NCBI GenBank assembly: GCA_002633005.1
Contig: NMRA01000332.1
Location: 406,005-463,098 of the forward strand
Origin: Phoronis australis
Taxonomy: Eukaryota; Phoronida; Phoronidae
Direction: 5' to 3'
Length of the DNA: 57,094 nucleotides
Positions 1 through 11,049 of the stretch are shown piece after piece; the stretch's first letter is position 1; every line of letters starts with the position of its first letter. Position numbers and translations under genes: made by a program. The notes beneath the pieces are model-generated. The model was given only the letters and a program-made list of their open reading frames with translations, did no database searches and had not been told where the DNA came from.

Positions 1-548
1 GGCATGTTCAATCGGCTACTTTGTAATTTGTGAAGATTTAACGTTGATACATTTTGACAAACGTTGCTACAAAAAAGAAACTTTGTTCAATTTTCGTGTT
101 TTTTGTGTTTGTGGCCAGCAGTGTGACACAGGACTAACCAGCCCGTAATTTCATGCAAGTGTCTGAAACTACCTTTGAATATATGCAGCATTTATCATTT
201 GACCATTTTACTTCGACAAAACAGCTTGCAACCGCATGCATTTATCGTTCGCCAGTGTCTGGTCTCGATGCGCACCGGGTCCGATAGGCTGCGGTCCCGA
301 GTCTGGCAAAATAATTTCTGTCAAAATTTATTCGCCACTGTCCTTCAGCAAATTCCATAAAATTGTCCGTAGTTTGATTTTATCAAAATTAAGGCGCGCT
401 GTCGATTTTTTTCCCGTTTGCTGGCTGGTAACAGTACAGGCACTGCTCCAGTCGCACTGACGGCGTATTCTCGGCCTGGGTTCCTGAATGAATTGTACTT
501 CCGGGTTCGCGGCAAGTTCAAAATGGCGGTGTTTAAAAAACATTCAAT
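1..548. other. Intergenic sequence, no gene seen
   Basis: Only short overlapping open frames occur here on both strands, none with a recognisable motif or a convincing splice-bounded exon. The sequence ends where the first copy of the 2.57 kb duplicated block begins. I see nothing functional in it. Confidence 0.5.
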
Positions 549-550
549 TG

Positions 551-1067
551 CAGCGTTTTCCCGTTGCTCCCAACTTGTTCGATTCTATAGCCCAACAACA
601 AGTTGGGAAGTTTATCCCTGTAGCCAATATCTCACAAGACTGATTAATTCCATTCTGGCTTGTATGGTTGAAGGGCCATCCCTCATGTGTTCGATAATTG
701 CTCTAATCTCCCAGAAGAACCTATCTACCCGGCCTGACTGGGCTGTGCTGTTAAAAATAAAAGTTAAGTTATAACATATTTGAACATATATCAATAGCAT
801 TTCTGAAATCTTGAAGTTCGTCAAATGGTGATCATGTATAGTTTTTGAATCGCCAAAATTGCCCAACGAGTGCACCCGAAGTTACGACAATCTATTCTTT
901 CCGAATACACCATGTGGTCTGTAATAAGCCTACATGTATTAGATAAGTGGCCTGCTTGTTGTGATAACAGATAAAAGAGTCTGCTTGGCAGTTAACAAAG
1001 AAGCTAGAGGTTATCACACGCTCAGAACCCCCTTCGTCTGGTAAAGTCACTGAACGGGAAAACGCTG
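551..1067. mobile_element. 517-bp non-autonomous DNA transposon (MITE-like), copy 1
   Basis: The element begins CAGCGTTTTCCCGTT and ends AACGGGAAAACGCTG, perfect 15-bp terminal inverted repeats. The CAGNG start resembles hAT superfamily termini, but the flanking 8-mers do not match, so no target-site duplication supports that class. A further near-palindrome (CCCAACTTGTTCGATTCTA and its partner around 573-610) lies just inside the left end. It has no coding capacity that I can support; a minus-strand frame of 66 residues across the right end recurs in copy 2 only because the DNA is repeated. Related copies lie at 3582-4096 and, inverted and decayed, at 53031-53545; a fragment of the right half lies near 22110-22230. 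Confidence 0.75.
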
Positions 1068-3121
1068 CCATGAATAACAATGAAACGCCCACCTCCCGTT
1101 CGTTTGTGGTTTGTTATTTAAAACTCATTGTCAGAGGAGTTTCTCATGGTTTATTGACGAGCACACTTATCGATTCCAAAAACACCTTTATACGCACAGC
1201 TGTCAAGGTCTATACACAGGTATGCCTGGTATGCAAGTGCAAGCTATTTGGCTGCCTGAATATTGCTAATTTTGTGGAAAGACAGAAACTTTCGCAAAAC
1301 AAATTTAACACACAGAGTATCGCAGCAGTCCGTCTTGACAGCCTTTACAGCCGACACTTGCTGGTTCCCTGAGTGTCCGCTAAGGGGCAGAGAACACGCA
1401 CGTATCATTTAGTTTTCCTCGGGAAATATTTTACACTGGCATTTCTGATTGGCTGCTGGAATTCTCAGCAGTTAGCGCTTTGCCTAAACTAACTGGCATG
1501 GATTAAGTGAAAATGTTGACTAATAGTTCAGTAGTGGTCTGTACTTGTACACAAAAATCGGTGCCTAATTCATGTTCAAGAAATAATGTAAATCGATCAG
1601 AAAATTGTGGTCGAACCTTTTCAGAGTGCATTTTTCTACAGTCGGTGACATTTGTTTACGTTGTTGTCCTGTATTATTCACACAGTATGAATAACACACC
1701 GGCTAAATCGGCCAAAATGAGATTTATGTGCATTGTGCAGTAGTATGTGCTTCAAGCACGCGTTTATTAAACATTACTGTAGAAACGAAGTATAGCTGTC
1801 ACGCCACCTGCATGACAAGGCTAAAAATAGTTCATAGTCTGCCATTTTCTTTCTTTGTTGTAAAGCTAACCAATGACTGCCGTCGTTACATCAGACAGTA
1901 ATAAAATGCGTGCTACTAAATGATGACTGCAAGTTTTCTACCCCCTAACGGATACGCAGAAAACCCGCCTATCTGGATTCGTGACATACGTCACAGAAGC
2001 CAGGGCTGTATTCCCTAATTCGAGTTTCTTGCGAAAAACATGGGAACACAGAGCGTACGCCATGCTCAACAACCGTAGCACGTGTTCTGACTATCCTTCG
2101 CATGCACACACCCAGGGGGGTCTCGGGGCGGCTCGAAGAGCTCCCCATTAGTGGCGAAGTGGACAAACGGGTCCTCCTCAGGGAAACGAATTAAAACTCC
2201 TAAACAAGCAGAAAACGAAACGAAAGTCCTCTAAAAAGGCGGGAACTACCGGAATTCGGTGAAATCACAATTCACCATAGCAGTCTGAACGCACCCCATG
2301 AATCTTAGTAAAAAGTCCGGATTCTCAAAAATTCGAGCCCCCATTTTTAGGCTGAGTGCTAGTAAATACCATACGTATACTGGCACCCAACACTGCCGTT
2401 GTGTTTGTTTAGGGCTTGAAAAACCAGGTCTTGGCAGCTTAACACTTTTCTACGGCGTGCATATTTGAAAATATGAACACTGAGTCTACTGAACCGAAAA
2501 GTTTACTAAAAAGCTGCTGTAAAGTCCATTAAAACTGACCCCAAAGTCAATTTCCAACTATTTTCGAGTACAGCTGGCTTCTTATAAATGAATAAGAACC
2601 TACCAAACCACCATTCTCACGCGATTACTACGAACTGTGAGACATTGCATGACTGCTAACACCATCCACAGATCATAGAAATCACGGAAGTGAAGGTGCC
2701 TATCACCAAGATTGCTTTCAAATTTGTCTAAAGCTGGGTACCTGAATTTCCTACTAAATTTCAACTTCCCGCTTGCAAGCAGCCACGACTTAGTGAGCAA
2801 AAAGTGAGCCACCGGGCTAGCATTCTTTTAATCAGAATATAATAAAAAATCAAGCAACCATTCATAGCCTTCAAATTCAGCACAAACTTAAAAATGCTCA
2901 GCCAACACAGCAACTGGCTCGGTTTTTATGGAACTGTGGCTCAAAAAGTTATTGGGTGCCACGCTATAGCTGTTGGACCTAAAAGTATCTCATTCAGTTT
3001 TCGTGTGACGTCATGACTATAAACTGAAGCTATGATTGGCTAATAGTAATAATGAATGAGAATGTCCACATTCTAATTGTAAAGGCAGTGCTTTGGCCGC
3101 ACCCCTTACCGTGCGCACGTT
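551..3121 (+). repeat. 2.57 kb duplicated block, copy A
   Basis: Nearly identical to 3582-6145 in the same orientation. The left part differs by scattered substitutions and small indels; the last ~900 bases show no difference by eye. Copy A ends one base before a single N at 3122. The left boundary of both copies coincides with the terminal inverted repeat of the embedded element, and the sequences to the left (before 548 and 3579) are unrelated. The interior has no gene I can support. Confidence 0.9.
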
Positions 3122-3122
3122 N

Positions 3123-3578
3123 TAATTTAACAACGGAAGTTGATAGCAATGCACCACAATTTTGTAGAAAGGCTGTCATAGGCTACAACTACGTCACAGA
3201 GCGTAAATTTGATGAATCCTAGCTTCCGATTTTACCCGTTTGGGAAACCGGGTTTCAACTGCCGTAGGCTCACTACAATAAGCGCCCCCTCCCCGTGAAA
3301 TGAATTTTTCTAAGCGTTTGTTTGAGTCAATACAGTATACAGCTTTCCATCAAGGCTAGGTGATGCAAGACATTATTCTTTGTTGCTTTATAGTAACTGG
3401 TCTTGGCTAATTATCATTTTATGGCCTGGTCATCCATTCAGCCAAAAGTAGTTCCAGAGGTGGCTAATCAGCCAATTATTCACGCATGCTGACTCACAAT
3501 AGAAGCCTGATAAGAGTGATGGTGGATAAATGCGGTGTTCCTACAGTTTCTTGTTTTAGTGGATGTGTTCACGACATG
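3123..3578. other. Unique spacer between the two copies of the block
   Basis: About 456 bases follow the N at 3122 and precede copy B. They do not match the sequence left of copy A, so the two copies have different left neighbours. No gene or element ends were recognised. Confidence 0.5.
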
Positions 3579-3581
3579 TTG

Positions 3582-4096
3582 CAGCGTTTTCCCGTTGCTC
3601 CCAACTTGTTCGATTCTATAGCCCAACAACAAGTTGGGAAGTTTATCCCTGTAGCCAATATCTCACAAGACTGATTAATTCCATTCTGGCTTGTATGGTT
3701 GAAGGGCCATCTCTCAAGTGTTCGATAATTGCTCTAATCTCCCAGAAGAACCTATCTACCCGGCCTGACTGGGCTGTGCTGTTAAAAATAAAAGTTAAGT
3801 TATAACATATTTGAACATAAATCAATAGCATTTCTGAAATCTTGAAGTTCGTCAAATGGTGATCATGTATAGTTTTTGAATAGCCAAAATTGCCCAACTG
3901 CACCCGAAGTTACGACAATCTATTCTTTCCGAATACACCATGTGGTCTGTAATAAGCCTACATGTATTAGATAAATGGCCTGCTTGTTGTGATAACAGAT
4001 AAAAGAGTCTGCTTGGCAGTTAACAAAGAAGCTAGAGGTTATCACACGTTCAGAACCCCCTTCGTCTGGTAAAGTCACTGAACGGGAAAACGCTGT
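3582..4096. mobile_element. ~515-bp non-autonomous DNA transposon, copy 2
   Basis: Same element as at 551-1067, with the same CAGCGTTTTCCCGTT and AACGGGAAAACGCTG termini. It differs from copy 1 by scattered substitutions and a small deletion near 3897. Flanking 8-mers again do not match. Confidence 0.75.
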
Positions 4097-6145
4097 CATG
4101 AATAACAATGAAACGTCCACCTCCCGTTCGTTTGTGGTTTGTTATTTAAAACTCATTGTCAGAGGCGTTTCTCATGGTTTATTGACGAGCACACTTATCG
4201 ACTCCAAAAACACCTTTATACGCACAGCTGTCAAGGTCTATACACAGGTATGTCTGGTATGCAAGTGCAAGCTATTTGGCTGCCTGAATATTGCTAATTT
4301 TGTGGAAAGACAGAAACTTTCGCCAAAACAAATTTAACACACAGAGTATCGCAGCAGTCCGTCTTGACAGCCTTTACAGTCGACACTTGCTGGTTCCCTG
4401 AGTGTCCGCTAAGGGGTAGAGAACACGCACGTATCATTTAGTTTTCCTCGGGAAATATTTTACACTGGCATTTCTGATTGGCTGCTGGAATTCTCAGCAG
4501 TTAGCGCTTTGCCTAAAGTAACTGGCATGGATTAAGTGAAAATGTGGATATAGTTCAGTAGTGGTCTGTTGTACACAAAAATCGGTGCCTAATTCATGTT
4601 CAAGACTAATAATGTAAATGGATCAGAAAATTGTGGTCGAACCTTTTCAGAGTGCATTTTTCTACAGTCGCTGACATTTGTTTACGTTGTTGTCCTGTAT
4701 TATTCACACAGTGTGAATAACACACCGGCTAAATCGGCGAAAATGAGATTTATGTGCATTGTGCAGTAGTATGTGCTTCAAGCACGCGTTTATTAAACAG
4801 TACTGTAGAAACGAAATATAGCTGTCACGCCACCTGCATGACAAGGCTAAAAATAGTTCATAGTCCGTCATTTTCTTTCTTTGTTGTAAAGCTAACCAAT
4901 TACTGCTGTCGTTACATCAGACAGTAATAAAATGCGTGCTACTAAATGATGACTGCAAGTTCTCTACCCCCTAACGGATACGCAGAAAACCCGCCTATCT
5001 GGATTCGTGACATACGTCACAGAAGCCAGGGCTGTATTCCCTAATTCGAGTTTCTTGCGAAAAACATGGGAACACAGAGCGTACGCCATGCTTAACAACC
5101 GTAGCACGTGTTCTGACTATCCTTCGCATGCACACACCCAGGGTGGTCTCGGGGCGGCTAGAAGAGCTCCCCATTTGGCGAAGTGGACAAACGGGTCCTC
5201 CTCAGGGAAACGAATTAAAACTCCTAAACTTGCAGAAAACGAAACGAAAGTCCTCTAAAAAGGCGGGAACTACCGGAATTCGGTGAAATCACAATTCACC
5301 ATAGCAGTCTGAACGCACCCCATGAATCTTAGTAAAAAGTCCGGATTCTCAAAAATTCGAGCCCCCATTTTTAGGCTGAGTGCTAGTAAATACCATACGT
5401 ATACTGGCACCCAACACTGCCGTTGTGTTTGTTTAGGGCTTGAAAAACCAGGTCTTGGCAGCTTAACACTTTTCTACGGCGTGCATATTTGAAAATATGA
5501 ACACTGAGTCTACTGAACCGAAAAGTTTACTAAAAAGCTGCTGTAAAGTCCATTAAAACTGACCCCAAAGTCAATTTCCAACTATTTTCGAGTACAGCTG
5601 GCTTCTTATAAATGAATAAGAACCTACCAAACCACCATTCTCACGCGATTACTACGAACTGTGAGACATTGCATGACTGCTAACACCATCCACAGATCAT
5701 AGAAATCACGGAAGTGAAGGTGCCTATCACCAAGATTGCTTTCAAATTTGTCTAAAGCTGGGTACCTGAATTTCCTACTAAATTTCAACTTCCCGCTTGC
5801 AAGCAGCCACGACTTAGTGAGCAAAAAGTGAGCCACCGGGCTAGCATTCTTTTAATCAGAATATAATAAAAAATCAAGCAACCATTCATAGCCTTCAAAT
5901 TCAGCACAAACTTAAAAATGCTCAGCCAACACAGCAACTGGCTCGGTTTTTATGGAACTGTGGCTCAAAAAGTTATTGGGTGCCACGCTATAGCTGTTGG
6001 ACCTAAAAGTATCTCATTCAGTTTTCGTGTGACGTCATGACTATAAACTGAAGCTATGATTGGCTAATAGTAATAATGAATGAGAATGTCCACATTCTAA
6101 TTGTAAAGGCAGTGCTTTGGCCGCACCCCTTACCGTGCGCACGTT
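3582..6145 (+). repeat. 2.57 kb duplicated block, copy B
   Basis: Second copy of 551-3121. The match ends at GCGCACGTT, after which the sequence diverges into the flank of the next transposon. A more diverged relative of the stretch 2095-2360 occurs at 47680-47960, so part of the block is an interspersed repeat. Confidence 0.9.
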
Positions 6146-6901
6146 AATTTACTAATAGAAAGTAAAAATAGACGTCTGCGCCACCGTGCAGAACGTTTAT
6201 TTTTTTAACGAAACAGGTTTGTTACAGGTAACACAGAAAGTGATTAACTGATCTTAGAACTCATGAAGTCGTGTTTGGCGACTTGAGCCACTACTATATG
6301 AAGTCGCATTCAGCGAGTCAGTCGTGCTTGGTAAAGACGACAATCTGAATTTATATTTTTAGTCAAGTTCACTAATAATGTCCAAATTTTGACATTCATC
6401 GGAATTTGTTGGGAAAGTGGAAACTATACATTTTTGGAAACCTCATGGAATGACGAATCAGTAGTAATTGATTCCATTTTTTCGGTGGCCATCTTGACGG
6501 CCATCTTGTATTTTCAAAAATGGCACCGGTAAAATGAATTTTGCCCAATATATCCGCCCTTGGATAACTGAGAATGTTAGTTTTTATGGCTACACCTGCA
6601 GTTCTGAAGTCAATGAATTGGAAATTTTAATTTTATTGGCGGCCATCTTGGTGGACATCTTGAAATTTCACAAATGGGGCCAGTGAAATACATTTTGCTC
6701 AGTAATTCTGCTCTTGGGTCACTAAGAATGCTAGTTTTAATGGCTGCACCCACATTTTGTGGGGTAAGGAATTGAAAAACACTATTTCTAAAATGATACA
6801 TATAATCTAAATGATTTTAGTAGCAGATACGAACCCCCAGAATATTTCAAGGAATCACAGAAACGCAGATTAACCTACATGTATACTTACAGTGTATATC
6901 T

Positions 6902-7058
6902 CAGTGACGGATTTTGAGGGGGGCCAAGGGGGCCATGCCCCCCTAAAATTCTCCCAGATTCCATTTGGCAGTACCGGGGTGAGAATGTCTGACAGGCAAA
7001 ATCCTTGCTAATACTCTGCCCTGCCTCCCCCCAACTCAAAATCCTGGATCCGCCCCTG
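6902..7058. mobile_element. Short hAT-like MITE, copy 1
   Basis: Starts CAGTGACGGATTTTGAGGGG and ends CTGGATCCGCCCCTG, imperfect inverted ends of the kind found in many animal hAT-derived MITEs. A second copy lies at 21307-21466. The neighbouring bases (GTATATCT before, TATCTATA after) are only partly alike. It is inserted inside the larger element at 6360-9280. Confidence 0.6.
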
Positions 7059-7280
7059 TATCTATATCTTTTTAAAAAGACATTGAGACATATCTTTTGA
7101 AGATTTCGTTATTATTTCTACTGTTCACTTTGGAATCCAGTTCTCTTCTACCCAATGGAAACGCATTTTGCCTTTGACAGTCGGATGGCAGATAAGCTTG
7201 GCAGTAACCAGGCTGAGGATCAATGACGAGAACAACAGGAGTTGTAGCCAGCTGGGCAAATCGACCAGAAACATGCTATC

Positions 7281-8631
7281 AGCCACTATGAATTCACCCT
7301 AATACCAAGAGCAATCTTTGCTGCCAGTGGGGCAATGTTGTCATGCACAGACAAATCGAATCGAATCCACCATCTGCAGAAACTTTCCGAAGCAGACGTC
7401 TTAGAACAGGACAGTCCTCAAGCTGCAAGAGAGGTTTTAGACCCAGAAAACATGTAAGCAACATCCAATGAGTGTGTTTACCTAAGCCACAAAACTGCAC
7501 GTGCGGATAGTATGGAAGTGATTTTCTTAACTAGAGATTATGACGATATCATTCTGGTTTTGACACCCACAAAGACAAGGCAGAGAAAGGGTCAAGTATA
7601 GTACCAGATAAGAGATGATACTTACATAAAGAACATCCCAATGAGCAGTTTCCTCTTCCATGACCAAAAAAAGCTCAACCTACTTAATATCTGTCTGCAA
7701 AGACACTTGAATATAATAAAGACTCATCCAAGATAGCCATTACTTCAGCTTCAGGATGCACAATGAGCAACCAACGTGATCTACGCTTAGAACAAGCCGA
7801 TCACGAAAAAGGCAGATGTATTGCTAATACACTGTACATCATGCAGTTCTGGCATCACATCAAAAGGTCCCTGATTCTCAGCTGATGCTTTCTTTTCACA
7901 TGACATAGATTTACTGGTGCTCGTCATTGCCTATTATGACAGGCTTCTCAGAAATACTTCAGTCCCCATGGCATCTGGGATTGTGGACGTGAATCAAATA
8001 TGGACGATATTAGGTGCTGTCCGGGTAAAGGTTCTTCCTGCTTTCCATGCTTTTACATGAACAGACAACACTGGTCCATACTGTAGGTTGAATATATATT
8101 TTGAAGGCAAACGCCGATGATATCAATGCACAGCAATTTTTTTCTAGTCCTTACGAAGTAACAGGTGAACCTTTTTTTCACATTAGCCCCTTTTACATGT
8201 GCATACTCACCACATGGTATAGACACAAATAGCATCCCAGAGCTGAGATGGTACCTCTTCTGTAAACATAGCTGACAGCGACAAACGTCCACCAACCATT
8301 GGTGCTTTGAAACAGCATGTGCTGAGGGTGTGCCAGAGTGTGGGACCAGGCAGTCATTGCTATACAGGAGTTCCTTGATCCATTGCAGAATGAATTTACA
8401 AAGACAAAGATGACCAGCTGAAACAATCACAACTGAGGAGCTTCTGGCGCCAAGGGCTATCATTGATATGGTTAGATGCCAGTGTAAAAACAATTCTTCT
8501 TCCCAAAGATGTTCTTGCCTATCAAAGGTACCTATCTTACGCAGATCTATGTCAGTATAGTGCAGAATGTCAGAATAGTGATGATGATGTGATTCCTGGT
8601 GACACTGATAGCTATAGTAATGATCTATAGA
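7281..8631 (+). pseudogene. Decayed transposon-encoded protein gene, Cys-rich C terminus
   Basis: Open plus-strand stretches broken by stops and frameshifts lie inside the element with inverted arms. 7281-7457 reads SHYEFTLIPRAIFAASGAML and continues open for ~58 codons. 8281-8389 contains PPTIGALKQHVLRVCQ. 8440-8631 reads MVRCQCKNN followed by a Cys-Ser-Cys segment and, after a frameshift, LCQYSAECQNSDDD and a stop. A short CxC region followed by LCxCxxxC-like spacing resembles the Cys-rich tail of proteins carried by transposons or recent expansions in invertebrate genomes; that comparison is from memory and no family name is given. It is not intact in any frame. Confidence 0.5.
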
Positions 8632-9289
8632 CTGATTTCAAAGTTTTGAAAGACTGTTGACACTACAAAAAAAACATACTTTCATGTTCTTCAGACGTAA
8701 ATAATTTGTTTAGGTACTGCTTTAGTTTTAAGTGTCTCGAAGGAAACAAGTTCCGAACAAAATATACAAGAAAGTAAGATAATGATCATGTGTCGGATTA
8801 CATGAAGAATGCATTTAGAAAATGTGGCTGCTAATAAATGGGGTTTTGATTATGTTTCTCATTTAATAAGTTGCATTTTCAGATTTCTTGACCACAAAAA
8901 TGTGGGTGCAGCCATTAAAACTAAAATTCTAAGTGACCCAAGAGCAAAGATACTGAGGAAAATGTATTTTACGGGCGCCATTTTTAAAAATTGAAGGTGG
9001 CTGCCAAGATGGCGCCCAAGAATTAAAATTTCCAATTCCTTGACCTGAGAAATTCTGGTGTAGCCATAAAAACCAACATTTTAAGTTACCCAAAAGTGGA
9101 GATATTCGGCAAAATCCATTTCACCGGCGCCATTTTTGAAAATGCAAGATGGCCGCCAAGATGGCCTCCAAAAATGGAATCAATTATTTTCTGATTTTTC
9201 ATTCCATGAGGTTTCCAAAAATGTATAGTTTCCACTTTCCCCAAAAAATTCCAACAAAATGACATAACAAACTTGAATAATTGTCGGTA

Positions 9290-10512
9290 CAGTAGTCATG
9301 CACCGGCGCCTACGCTTTGAATAGACTGACTACTTCATCAGGTATTTGCGACGCTAGTGTCTAAAGTCTATTGAACGCTGCACAGTTCTGTCACACGATA
9401 ATAGGGCCATGTACGTACCGCATGAGAAATAGTGATGATTTATGAAGCGACTTCTCACAAGACTGTCCAGCACATTGACCTTAGTATGGTTCAGAGAATT
9501 GTACATTTACCTCGCCATCCATTGGCTGGAAATAATCCATTGTAGATTCTCACTTATCAGTCAACAGTAAACAAAAAGGCCCAAATGATCGGGTGTCTGA
9601 ATCTACGGTAAAACTTACTCACTATAGTTGCGCTGATGGGCATTTTTCAGCAAATGCATTTTGAAAGATGGTTGTCGGTCCATTAACGTCTCACTCAGAT
9701 AAAAATCCAATGACTTCACTGAAAATTTGGATACATGTATACATGTAAACTTGGGGCTCGCTCCGGCCACGAAACTGACTTAGTATCAATTTTGACTTTG
9801 AAAAGACGTGTCTCAACTTGAAACTTTGAAAGTTCCCCATCTGTCAAAAACTTAAGTCCAACTTAAAAATCGTTGTTGAAACGTACGTGTACTATAGACA
9901 AATTTATGGTTTATCTTAAAATTGACTAAAATTTAGCTTTTGTCTTAGCAAAGTCGGTTTTCTTGGAACGGCCGGGCCCCTGGGTTTCCAAGACGCAAGA
10001 ATCTGGCAAGTAAAGTACTGTGAGTCATACACAATCTCGCTCTTTGGCGAGTTTCTTCAGTTGAGTGCATGGTACCCATGCATTGACTTGTAAGTGGTGA
10101 GATTTAACGCCGGACGACGGGTGCCTTGAGAATCCTTCTCCGCACATAATATTTGCTGAAAGGTAATGCACTCATTCATTCATGCATTTCTAACTCAGTT
10201 CAATGTTTTATTCTCGTGTTATTGTGGCATGTAGTTGTCGCACGACAAGTATCAATGGAGCGTGCTTTGAGAGCTCAACTTCATCAGATATACATCAAAT
10301 AAGTTTAACGGACCTGAGGCTCAAGTGAAGAGTGCTGTTTTCCGCCACATTCTTTACTAGTCACAAAGATTTGCATCGTACCACCGAGCCGACAACAGTC
10401 CCATAATGCATTTGAAAAACGACAGCACCATCTGAATGAACACTATTGGAACGTCATCTACTGTGATGTAAAATGAGAATATATCCCAGGGTAGCTGGAT
10501 ACGCTAAACATC
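9290..10512. other. Intergenic region upstream of the LITAF-domain gene
   Basis: No coding exon is apparent. It contains a MITE at about 9757-9981, whose right end reads GGAACGGCCGGGCCCCTG. The 500 bases before the LITAF start codon are unremarkable, with no convincing TATA box. Confidence 0.5.
9757..9981. mobile_element. MITE of the GAAACTGACTTA family
   Basis: Begins with GAAACTGACTTAGT and ends with GGAACGGCCGGGCCCCTG. A closely related element lies at about 18741-18985. The interior is AT-rich, with repeated CTTAA and GTCTTA words and no coding potential. Confidence 0.55.
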
Positions 10513-10854
10513 ATGAATGACCAACCGCCAAGAGACACGCCACAAGCTATATTTATAAGTGCGCAACCCGTGGGGTTTTCCGGTCAACCGGGTGGCCTAA
10601 GTCCGCAGCTACCAGTCGTTTTTGACCTTCTACCGACAAAAACAAAGTGCATGTACTGCCAGTCAGAAATCGTGACCCAAACTCGACACGTTGTTGGTAC
10701 AAGCACGTGGCTAGCATGCTGTGGACTTAGCACGACGTTATGTCTGTTGTTTGGATGCCAGTTCATTCCGTTCTGTATTAAATCTTGCAAAGACGTCGAG
10801 CATTCATGCCCCAGCTGCAAGCGCGTCATTGGTCTACGAGAGAGGTTACTGTGA
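10513..10854 (+). CDS. LITAF-domain protein (LITAF/CDIP1-like), single exon
   Basis: 113 residues. A proline-rich N terminus (1-41) is followed by a complete LITAF domain. The first zinc-binding pair is C46-x2-C49 (KCMYC). A hydrophobic stretch at about 65-88 (WLACCGLSTTLCLLF onward) matches the membrane-inserting helix of the family. The second zinc half is H97-S-C99-P-S-C102, the HxCPxC signature. LITAF and CDIP1 proteins are small monotopic proteins on the cytosolic face of late endosomal or lysosomal membranes, and many invertebrates have large families of them. Here no PPxY or PTAP-type motif is seen in the N terminus, unlike human LITAF. The frame is uninterrupted and the length is normal. 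Two AATAAA signals follow within 200 bases. The exact physiological role is unknown. Confidence 0.85.
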   Translation: MNDQPPRDTPQAIFISAQPVGFSGQPGGLSPQLPVVFDLLPTKTKCMYCQSEIVTQTRHVVGTSTWLACCGLSTTLCLLFGCQFIPFCIKSCKDVEHSCPSCKRVIGLRERLL

Positions 10855-11024
10855 TGGAGATGTCGGCCAACCTCTTCATACAGCACAGATTGAAGTAAAG
10901 CAAGATGACGTGCAATTGCCGAATCTGAAGTGCCTAGTAGACTTTGGGAGTAGTGGGGTGAAAATAGTGAATGAAAATATAGATTTTGAATTTTTTCGCA
11001 ACTTTTTAAAGCGGATATAATCCT

Positions 11025-11049
11025 AATAAAGTGCACTTTGCACAATAAA
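11025..11049 (+). terminator. Polyadenylation signals of the LITAF-domain gene
   Basis: Two AATAAA hexamers at 11025-11030 and 11044-11049 lie about 170-195 bases after the stop codon, a plausible 3' UTR length. The same area starts the segment that is duplicated at about 17980 onward. Confidence 0.55.

Larger units (their letters stand above)
6360..9280. mobile_element. ~2.9 kb transposon-like element with long inverted arms
   Basis: The left arm (about 6360-6800) recurs inverted at about 8870-9280. Shared segments include GAAACTATACATTTTTGGAA, the GGCCATCTTG-type motifs repeated within each arm, and ATTTTGTGG-type stretches before the inner ends. Arms of over 400 bases with internal sub-repeats around a ~2 kb interior are typical of a complete DNA transposon. 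The interior carries decayed plus-strand coding sequence and a nested 157-bp element at 6902-7058. The superfamily cannot be named from what remains. Confidence 0.65.

Noticed and set aside
612-875. Minus-strand frame of 87 codons, repeated at 3643-3903
   Set aside because: Conservation between copies is explained by recent DNA duplication. Codon changes show no bias and the frame spans a non-coding element.
2600-2812. 70-codon minus-strand frame, identical at 5624-5836
   Set aside because: Identical only because the whole block is duplicated; no motif and no splice context.
8053-8493. 146-codon minus-strand open frame
   Set aside because: It lies opposite the decayed plus-strand coding sequence of the transposon, whose plus-strand frames show recognisable protein character. 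The minus frame has no motif and is probably a shadow.
10584-11045. 153-codon minus-strand frame overlapping the LITAF-domain gene
   Set aside because: It is antisense to the zinc-binding domain, whose C-x2-C and HxCPxC motifs are intact on the plus strand.
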